Positions 37,947-42,938 of a DNA stretch of 42,938 bases are shown here, piece by piece; position 1 is the first letter of the stretch, and every line of letters begins with the position of its first letter. The DNA is from Chlorobiota bacterium (GTDB lineage: Bacteria; Bacteroidota; Bacteroidia; Bacteroidales; JAADGE01), in contig JAADGE010000071.1 in assembly GCA_013152535.1 (NCBI GenBank), positions 1 through 42,938 on the forward strand, in the 5' to 3' direction. Position numbers and translations under genes: made by a program. The notes beneath the pieces are model-generated. The model saw only the letters and a list, made by a program, of their open reading frames with translations, was not told the DNA's origin and searched no databases.

Positions 37947-38647
37947 ATTCTGTTTTATTTAATTCATTCTTAAAGAGTTTTTTATTTTTATTAAAAAAAT
38001 TCAATTTTACTAATTTATCAAACTCAAAAGTTGTAATATCAACACCGGAATTTTCGTCTTTGTGTAAAATAATATCGGAAGGTAACTTCAAATAAGCTGC
38101 ACCTGTTGTATATATAATCCGGTTATCAACAGTATCAAAAATTCGCGAATTCATTGTAATGTTATCGGAAACTTTATTCGACCCGTATAAGTGCATTGTT
38201 AAAACAGATTTATCAGTATTATTTCCTGCCTGATGAATTAAATCGGATGTTACGATTGCAACGTCGCCTTTATTTAAAATTTCATTTTTAATAATTTTTA
38301 AATAATTATTCTCAAATGAAAATTCAATATTTGACATCGGTCCGAAAGATCTAACGGCTCCCCAATCAACTTGACCGTGATCATGAATTGCGGTAAAATC
38401 AAATTTATTCCACGACATCAGCATCAATTTAAAAAAGCCGCCGTCGAAAATTATATTTCTGCCGTAGCTTTCTTTCGCAGAATGATTAAATCTTATAAAA
38501 TCTGTTAATTCTTCTTCATTAATATCCGTTCTTTTTAGAAATTCGACAACACGAGAAGCATCAATTTTTTTTTCTTCCTGAATTTCTTTAATCAGATATT
38601 CTAATATTTCGGGTATTCTTTTTATTATTTTTTTTTAAAAGAATCAT
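37933..38647 (-). CDS. Cysteine dioxygenase family protein, one apparent frameshift near the start
   Basis: A cupin-fold non-haem iron enzyme, about 237 residues if repaired. The core motif YGRNIIFDGG is followed by FKLMLMSWNK, AIHDHG (two iron-ligand histidines), WGAV, then LIHQAGN (third histidine) and VLTMHLYG, the layout of type I cysteine dioxygenases. The expected reaction is L-cysteine plus O2 to cysteine sulfinate. The frame is open upstream of the TTG at 38427 back to a stop at a nine-base A run on the coding strand (38628-38636), with no ATG. Removing one A joins it to an ATG at 38647 and gives MILLKKIIKRIPEILEYL, a natural N-terminus. It lies first in a tight cluster with the redoxin and the CSAD-like decarboxylase. 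Thiol dioxygenases of other substrates are the alternative. Confidence 0.8.
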
Positions 38648-38698
38648 TGCCGGATTTATAAGAACTCTTAAAACTCACAAATCTTGGTCGGCAATGAT
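38643..38698 (-). terminator. Long hairpin between yceI-like and cysteine dioxygenase genes
   Basis: ATCATTGCCG and CGGCAATGAT form a perfect 10-bp outer stem, with an inner GATTT/AAATC pairing. On the minus strand it starts 39 bp after the YceI-like stop and contains the probable ATG of the next gene (38647-38645) in its 3' arm. The following TCTTTTA is a poor U tract, so it may be a weak terminator, an attenuator or a translation-control hairpin. Confidence 0.5.
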
Positions 38699-38736
38699 AT
38701 CTTTATGAACAAACCAATAATTATTTAATATTATCC

Positions 38737-39285
38737 TTAGTAATTGGCTCTGAAGGTGATTTTTATATCTTCTGCTATATTTTCTCTTTTACTTTTCTTT
38801 GTGGGTTTTCCGACACCGTATTGAAAAATATTTTTTACGATAAAAACAGAATTAGCTGAAATTTTTCCGTCTTTTACGGTTATTGTTCCTTCTTGAGATA
38901 TTGGTTTTGTTACCGCTCTTATGGTCAGATTTCCGGTAACTGTTACGGGGTATTTTCCGTCTTTTGTAAAATCTACTTTAGAAGCATCAAATTTTCCTTT
39001 GAATTTAATTTTAGGAAATTGTTTTGAATCCATAAAGTTGGGCATATTAAAGTGTTTTTGCATCAGGGCTTTTTCAAAAGTAAAACTTTGAACCGGAACC
39101 GAGACAATTAAATCTCCTGTTTCGATATTAATTTTTGAAATTACTTTGTAATTTTCAGCAGAAATATCTTCGGCAACTGTGTGCGAAAATAATTTGGCAT
39201 AAGCATTTTTAGTAATATATGTTTTTTGAGAAAACCCGGCAAAGCTAATTGCTATTGCTGCGAGAATTAATGTTACTTTTTTCAT
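38737..39285 (-). CDS. YceI-family periplasmic protein
   Basis: A 182-residue protein with a signal peptide (ends near FAGFSQ, residue 19) and a YceI-like lipocalin fold: KTYITKNAYAKLFSHT near the start, then FEKALMQKHFNMPNFMDSKQFPKIKFKG, GNLTIRAVTKPISQEGTI and a C-terminal NIAEDIKITFRANY. Family members bind polyisoprenoid-type lipids in a hydrophobic pocket and are often stress- or redox-linked; the physiological ligand here is unknown. It is transcribed from a TATCTTTG box behind a CRP-type palindrome shared with the divergent OB-fold gene. Confidence 0.88.
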   Translation of the reverse strand: MKKVTLILAAIAISFAGFSQKTYITKNAYAKLFSHTVAEDISAENYKVISKINIETGDLIVSVPVQSFTFEKALMQKHFNMPNFMDSKQFPKIKFKGKFDASKVDFTKDGKYPVTVTGNLTIRAVTKPISQEGTITVKDGKISANSVFIVKNIFQYGVGKPTKKSKRENIAEDIKITFRANY

Positions 39286-39325
39286 AATATTTGTATTTTT
39301 TTATGATTTAATAATTTATTTAATG

Positions 39326-39333
39326 CAAAGATA
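39326..39333 (-). promoter_or_regulatory. -7 promoter box of the yceI-like gene (TATCTTTG)
   Basis: On the minus strand TATCTTTG fits TAnnTTTG, 40 bp before the YceI-like start. There is no -33 TTTG; that position is taken by the CRP-type palindrome, 20 bp away. Confidence 0.75.
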
Positions 39334-39353
39334 TGCTGTAAAACTGTAAAGAA

Positions 39354-39371
39354 TTGTGATTCAGGTCACAA
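39354..39371. promoter_or_regulatory. CRP-type operator TTGTGA-N6-TCACAA
   Basis: A perfect 6-6-6 palindrome matching the CRP consensus TGTGA-N6-TCACA. Its centre (39362.5) is 29.5 bp from the near edge of each divergent TAnnTTTG box. That places it close to -41.5 for both promoters, the class II activation position. A CRP/FNR-family regulator with the matching recognition residues is encoded at 39973-40605. Confidence 0.8.
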
Positions 39372-39391
39372 ATAATAAAAAAAGCTTGTCA

Positions 39392-39399
39392 TACCTTTG
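39392..39399 (+). promoter_or_regulatory. -7 promoter box of the OB-fold gene (TACCTTTG)
   Basis: TACCTTTG fits TAnnTTTG, 20 bp from the CRP-type palindrome and 27 bp before the chosen ATG at 39427. It shows that an earlier in-frame ATG at 39397 lies inside the promoter and cannot be the start. Confidence 0.75.
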
Positions 39400-39426
39400 A
39401 CTAAATTTAATTTTATAAACAGAAAT

Positions 39427-39909
39427 ATGAATATGAATATGAAAAAGTCCAAAACAAAAAAAATTATTTTAATTGTCGCTGTTGTTGCCGTTCTCGGAGC
39501 AATATACCCGATGTACCTTTTCTTTATGCCTCACAGAGATGTTCAACAAACTGAGGTTTTTGCAACATTAAGTGCCAAACAATTAGTTGATGAATATTTG
39601 AAAGATTATACGGCTGCGAATAATAAATATTTGGCAGAAGACGGAGATTCTAAAGTATTAATTATAAAAGGTGTGATTGCTTCAATTTCTGAAGACCAAA
39701 ATAATCAAACCGTGATTTTATTAAAAGATGCAGGAGAGAATGCCGGTGTCAGTTGTACATTTCTTCCCGAAGCGACAAAACGAATTAAAAATTTGAAACC
39801 CGGCGAGAAAATAAAAGTTAAAGGTTTTATAACTCTCGGTGCTTCTTATGACGAAGATATGGAAGAATATGAAGATGTTAATTTAATGAATTGCGATATT
39901 GTAAAATAA
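39427..39909 (+). CDS. Membrane-anchored OB-fold (tRNA_anti-like) protein
   Basis: A 160-residue protein with a basic N-terminus (KKSKTKK) and one hydrophobic segment (IILIVAVVAVLGAIYPMYLFF), so probably an envelope protein anchored in the inner membrane. The soluble part holds SAKQLVDEYLKD, then LIIKGVIASISEDQNNQTVILLKD, CTFLPEA and GEKIKVKGFITLG, the pattern of the small OB-fold tRNA_anti-like family. The function is unknown. ATGs at 39427, 39433 and 39439 are all possible starts. It shares its promoter region and CRP-type operator with the YceI-like gene, so the two probably respond to the same signal. Confidence 0.78.
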   Translation: MNMNMKKSKTKKIILIVAVVAVLGAIYPMYLFFMPHRDVQQTEVFATLSAKQLVDEYLKDYTAANNKYLAEDGDSKVLIIKGVIASISEDQNNQTVILLKDAGENAGVSCTFLPEATKRIKNLKPGEKIKVKGFITLGASYDEDMEEYEDVNLMNCDIVK

Positions 39910-39915
39910 AAACCA

Positions 39916-39962
39916 GAGATGCTCAACGGAATTAACTGATTAATAATTCGTTGCAGCATCTC
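39916..39962. terminator. Bidirectional terminator between convergent genes
   Basis: GAGATGCT pairs with AGCATCTC, and the inner CAACGGAATTA pairs with TAATTCGTTG with one bulge. It lies between the stops of the OB-fold gene (39909) and the regulator gene (39973) and can serve both. Confidence 0.8.
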
Positions 39963-39972
39963 CTTTTGTTCT

Positions 39973-40605
39973 TTATTTCAGAAGTTTAACATAGCCTTTT
40001 CCTTGTTCAATTTGCTTATTTGTTTCCAATTTCTTCAAAATACGGCTGACGACTTCTCTGGCAGTTCCTATTTCTTCCGCAATTACTCGGTGAGTAATTT
40101 TTATTGTATCCGAACCGCCCACTTCTGACTTTTCGTGCAAATAATCGTACAGGCGTTTATCCAATTTTTCAAATAAAACTTGATTTAATGTTTCAATTAA
40201 ATCGTTGTACCGATTATCATACAAATGATAAAAAAGATTATTAAATGCTCCGAAATCTTTAATCCATTTTTTAACAAATTTAGACGGAAACATCATAATA
40301 ACAGAATCTTTTCCGGTAAGGGCAAAAACTCTGCTCGGTGTATCATTCAAAACTGCCGATAAAGACATAATACAACTTTCGTTAGACTGAATATAATAGA
40401 GTAAAAATTCCTTGTCTTCATACTGACTGTAAACTTTAATTACACCGTCGATAACAACAGGGAGCATTTTCATATATTGTCCGTAGCGAATAACTTCCGT
40501 ACCTGCAGGTATTTCTTTAATTACTCCGTATGAAAGCATATCTTTTAACATTCGCTTTTCAAAATCGGGAAACTTCTTTTTCAGTAATCGTAAATCAATA
40601 TCCAT
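39973..40605 (-). CDS. CRP/FNR-family transcription regulator
   Basis: About 210 residues, starting at the ATG of MDIDLRLLKKKF; 14 residues read upstream of it from 40647 lack family resemblance. A cyclic-nucleotide-binding-like beta barrel (IPAGTEVIRYGQYMKMLPVVIDGVIKVYS, YYIQSNESCIMS) is followed by a dimerisation helix and a winged helix-turn-helix (THRVIAEEIGTAREVVSRILKKLE). The recognition helix has R-E-x-x-x-R, the residues with which E. coli CRP reads TGTGA, not the FNR type. No iron-sulfur cysteine cluster is seen; a cysteine at SCIM is isolated. The cAMP phosphate-binding RS motif is not evident, so the effector is unknown. The neighbouring palindrome is its likely target. Confidence 0.87.
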   Translation of the reverse strand: MDIDLRLLKKKFPDFEKRMLKDMLSYGVIKEIPAGTEVIRYGQYMKMLPVVIDGVIKVYSQYEDKEFLLYYIQSNESCIMSLSAVLNDTPSRVFALTGKDSVIMMFPSKFVKKWIKDFGAFNNLFYHLYDNRYNDLIETLNQVLFEKLDKRLYDYLHEKSEVGGSDTIKITHRVIAEEIGTAREVVSRILKKLETNKQIEQGKGYVKLLK

Positions 40606-40724
40606 AATGTTTGTTATCAGATTTATATGTTTTTCAGCTATTTTCAATAACTGTTTAAAATTAATTATAAAATACAGAAACAGAAACTTAAAATTCGAAA
40701 TTTTAACTTAACTTTTTTTTTGAT

Positions 40725-41594
40725 TTACTCAATAGGTTTTACAGTGTATCCTTTCTGTATCAACAAATTAAGAACTCCGTCATCTCCTGCCAGATGCCCT
40801 GCTCCTACTGCTATAAAAACCGGCTGATTTTTTACAAGTTTCTCAATTTTTGAAATCCAATCGGCATTTCTGTCTTTTAAAAATTTGTCGCCGAGTTTTG
40901 TCATAGAATCGTCAGCATCAATTAATTCTTTCAATTTAGTTAGATCTTGTTCTTTATATGCCGCAACCATTTTATAATACTCATCTAAAGGATTTCCGGA
41001 CATATCATCTTCAAAAAGCATTTTTACCTGATCTTCAATACTTACATCATTAACTAAATCCAGTTGAAATTGCAGAGTTTCCAAACCGATAACTTCCATT
41101 CCTTTTTTCTTTGCGGCTTTGTTCAACTCATTCTCATAAGTTTTTATTTTGCCGAGCAACTCTTTTATTATCAGACTTGAACCGAAAAGAGGTTTAATTT
41201 TAATAATCTTTTTATAGGTTGACTTACTTATTTTTAAACTGTCAATTAAATAAGCTCTGAAGTCTGAGGAATCTTTTCTTGTCATATAATCAAACAATAA
41301 TTTTCCTTTGGGTAAAAACATTTGTTTCGCTGCATTAATTTGTTCTGCCAAAGATAAATTAATATCAATTTCCAAAACTAATTTTTTACAAGCATCAAAT
41401 TTTTCTTTCATCACATCAGTAAAAAAATAATCATCTTTCGGTATCATATGAATTGTTCCGAAAATATATGACGGTTGTTTAATGCCGTTTCCGGAAATTT
41501 CCCAAAGAAGTGAATTTGCCGTTGAATCATTTTGTTGCGAAAAAATAAAAGCTGTTTGAAAAAGGGCAAAAAATATTAAGATTAGCTTTTTCAT
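40725..41594 (-). CDS. TraB/GumN-family protein
   Basis: A 289-residue exported protein with a signal peptide (ends near IFSQ, residue 20). It has the TraB/GumN hallmark motifs: GTIHM at 46-50, LVLEIDINLS near 72, GLETLQFQ near 168 and AVGAGHLAG near the C-terminus. The family is related to Tiki-type metallo-proteins, whose conserved GxxH and Glu residues are proposed to form a metal site. Its substrate here is unknown. It starts 6 bp after the glycosyltransferase stop, so the two share a transcript. Confidence 0.88.
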   Translation of the reverse strand: MKKLILIFFALFQTAFIFSQQNDSTANSLLWEISGNGIKQPSYIFGTIHMIPKDDYFFTDVMKEKFDACKKLVLEIDINLSLAEQINAAKQMFLPKGKLLFDYMTRKDSSDFRAYLIDSLKISKSTYKKIIKIKPLFGSSLIIKELLGKIKTYENELNKAAKKKGMEVIGLETLQFQLDLVNDVSIEDQVKMLFEDDMSGNPLDEYYKMVAAYKEQDLTKLKELIDADDSMTKLGDKFLKDRNADWISKIEKLVKNQPVFIAVGAGHLAGDDGVLNLLIQKGYTVKPIE

Positions 41595-41600
41595 TGTACT

Positions 41601-42860
41601 TTATATTTTATAAGAAGTTTTTTTTTGAATTTCACGATATAAAAGTAATAAATCTTTTTCAGTTTCGGGTATTTTAATTTCGGGATGATAAATTTGAAGT
41701 AATTTTACGGCTTCGCTTTTCACTTTTTGGCGGATATAATATTTTTCATGAGCAAAATTTAAGAATTTTATAACTCTGAAAGCATTAAACCAATCGAAAA
41801 AACGTTTTTTAAAAATTGTAATATTCGGGCTGTTATTTTTAATTTTATTTAAATCGGTTTGAAAATTATTCATATTTAAAAACTCAATAATAATATGAGA
41901 AAAATCGGAATAACCGGAATTTTTATAAAATTCGCCTGTTTTTTCAAAAAAAGTTTTCAGCAAAATAAAAACATCAAAATTATATGTTCCGAAATCATCG
42001 GTATTATTCTCAATCATTTTGGAAATTGCCGCACCTGTTCCGAACGGAACTCTGTCGGATAAACGAGGTGAAGGGACGACTGTTGCAGTATTTATTTCGC
42101 CGTAATTTCCGAGAGGAATTATTTTTTGAAGAAAATAAAAATCTTCACCGGCTTTTTTCCTGTTCATACCGCCTTGCTTTGCATAAATATCGGCACGCAC
42201 TACAAAACTTGAACCTATGGTATGATAAGCAAAAGGGAATTTTACAAATCTTAATGCTTCAATAAAATATCTTAAATGCAATTCGTAATTTATTATATTT
42301 TGGTAAATTTCTTTCGAGAAATCAGTTCCGTTAATCGGATGTTCAAAATTTACGGATGCGGCATTTGTTCTAGGATTACGATTAAAATAGTCTTCAATTT
42401 CTGTCAGATAATTATTCTTCAGCAAAGCATCGGCATCAAAACCAGCAATTAAACCGTTTGGATTATTTAATAAATTAAATCTGTGCAATGCTTCATCCAT
42501 ACCGATTTTTCGTGCCAAGCCGACACCGGCAAATTTTTGAGGAAGATTTTCTTCTTGAAGGATAAAAAAATTAAGTTTCGATGTATTATTTTTTTCGGCA
42601 AATGCAAGTGCTTTTTTATAGGTTTCTCTATTTTTTTGAACTATATCAGTCGCAGTATTTTCGGAAGAATTAATTACGACTATCACTTCAACCGATTTAT
42701 CTGGCAATGCACAATTACTTATTGATTGCAGAGATTTACACAGTTCATCTTCGTTATAAGAAGGAATAATAATAATCAGAAATAAATCAGCCGACGGTTT
42801 TTCTGCAATTTGAATCTTTCCGGTTTGAAATCGCTTAAAATATGTATCAGAAAATGCCAT
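41601..42860 (-). CDS. Family 2 (GT-A fold) glycosyltransferase
   Basis: A 419-residue, apparently cytosolic or peripheral enzyme with no membrane helices. The N-terminal GT-A fold shows LIIIIPSYNEDEL (29-40), then VIVVINSSEN, GLARKIGMDEAL (114-125) and the metal-binding FDADAL (141-146, DxD). A later GEDFYFLQK motif is typical of the acceptor/catalytic ED region of GT2 enzymes. It transfers a sugar from an NDP-sugar to an unknown acceptor. It is the first gene of a two-gene unit with the TraB-like gene. Confidence 0.87.
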   Translation of the reverse strand: MAFSDTYFKRFQTGKIQIAEKPSADLFLIIIIPSYNEDELCKSLQSISNCALPDKSVEVIVVINSSENTATDIVQKNRETYKKALAFAEKNNTSKLNFFILQEENLPQKFAGVGLARKIGMDEALHRFNLLNNPNGLIAGFDADALLKNNYLTEIEDYFNRNPRTNAASVNFEHPINGTDFSKEIYQNIINYELHLRYFIEALRFVKFPFAYHTIGSSFVVRADIYAKQGGMNRKKAGEDFYFLQKIIPLGNYGEINTATVVPSPRLSDRVPFGTGAAISKMIENNTDDFGTYNFDVFILLKTFFEKTGEFYKNSGYSDFSHIIIEFLNMNNFQTDLNKIKNNSPNITIFKKRFFDWFNAFRVIKFLNFAHEKYYIRQKVKSEAVKLLQIYHPEIKIPETEKDLLLLYREIQKKTSYKI

Positions 42861-42886
42861 TTTTTATAATAAAAACTACTTTAAAT

Positions 42887-42918
42887 AAATCGTGCCACGT
42901 TACAGTGCGGCACGGTTT
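42887..42918. terminator. Hairpin at the right edge
   Basis: CGTGCC and GGCACG pair around a loop with an inner AC/GT pair, and flanking AAAT/GTTT extends the stem. It lies 30 bp upstream of the glycosyltransferase start and probably ends transcription of a gene beyond the window edge. Confidence 0.6.
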
Positions 42919-42938
42919 ATTATAAATTTGAAAAAAAA

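Noticed and set aside
38425-38427. TTG as the start of the cysteine dioxygenase
   Set aside because: The frame continues upstream through conserved sequence including YGRNIIFDGG; starting at the TTG would remove part of the cupin barrel.
39397-39426. Upstream in-frame ATG for the OB-fold gene
   Set aside because: It overlaps the TACCTTTG promoter box at 39392-39399, so it would not be transcribed.
40606-40647. Longer start for the CRP-type regulator
   Set aside because: The extra 14 residues do not resemble the family, whose members begin at a MDI-like start.
40688-40706. AT-only inverted repeat between the TraB-like gene and the regulator gene as terminator
   Set aside because: The 8-bp stem has no G-C pairs and no T tract follows on the minus strand.

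Overview
The window looks like Bacteroidota chromosome, probably Bacteroidales or a relative. It is AT-rich. Upstream regions carry the Bacteroidota -7 promoter box TAnnTTTG. Six proteins end in type IX secretion (T9SS) C-terminal sorting domains (a YPNP- or FPNP-type start, then a beta-rich tail ending in K/R residues). No rRNA, tRNA, CRISPR array, insertion sequence or integrase was seen.

Layout. (1) 65-4520 (+): a T9SS cargo protein of 17 cysteine-bearing repeats, broken by two apparent frameshifts. (2) 4744-14877: mostly cell-envelope and housekeeping genes. These are a small HAD phosphatase, a double-thioredoxin exported protein (-), an M23 peptidase, a receiver-ATPase fusion, a 60-residue small protein, a GH3/serine-hydrolase fusion with a sugar nucleotidyltransferase, and a T9SS subtilase. 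(3) 14906-30271 (-): a frameshifted T9SS protein and two giant collinear T9SS proteins of 2530 and 2083 residues. Only the first giant carries an extracellular endonuclease I head. (4) 30521-34915 (+): a C10 (streptopain-like) T9SS protease. (5) 34893-39285 (-): an apparent unit YceI - cysteine dioxygenase - exported redoxin - cysteine-sulfinate-decarboxylase-like enzyme - DUF6695-like protein. (6) 39427-42860: an OB-fold protein (+), a CRP-type regulator (-), a TraB/GumN protein (-) and a family 2 glycosyltransferase (-).

The most interesting part is 35-40.6 kb. Cysteine dioxygenase makes cysteine sulfinate, and the neighbouring decarboxylase resembles animal cysteine sulfinate decarboxylase (CSAD) along its whole length, so the unit could make hypotaurine or taurine. 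Upstream lies a perfect CRP-type palindrome (TTGTGA-N6-TCACAA). It is centred exactly midway between two divergent TAnnTTTG boxes, 20 bp from each, serving yceI and the OB-fold gene. A regulator with the matching CRP recognition residues is encoded next door.

Four genes are interrupted by six apparent frameshifts, mostly in homopolymers. Each is repaired by a one- or two-base change that restores family-typical sequence. Consensus sequencing error is the simplest explanation, although slippage or real decay cannot be excluded. Functional names come from motifs recognised by eye; no database search was run.
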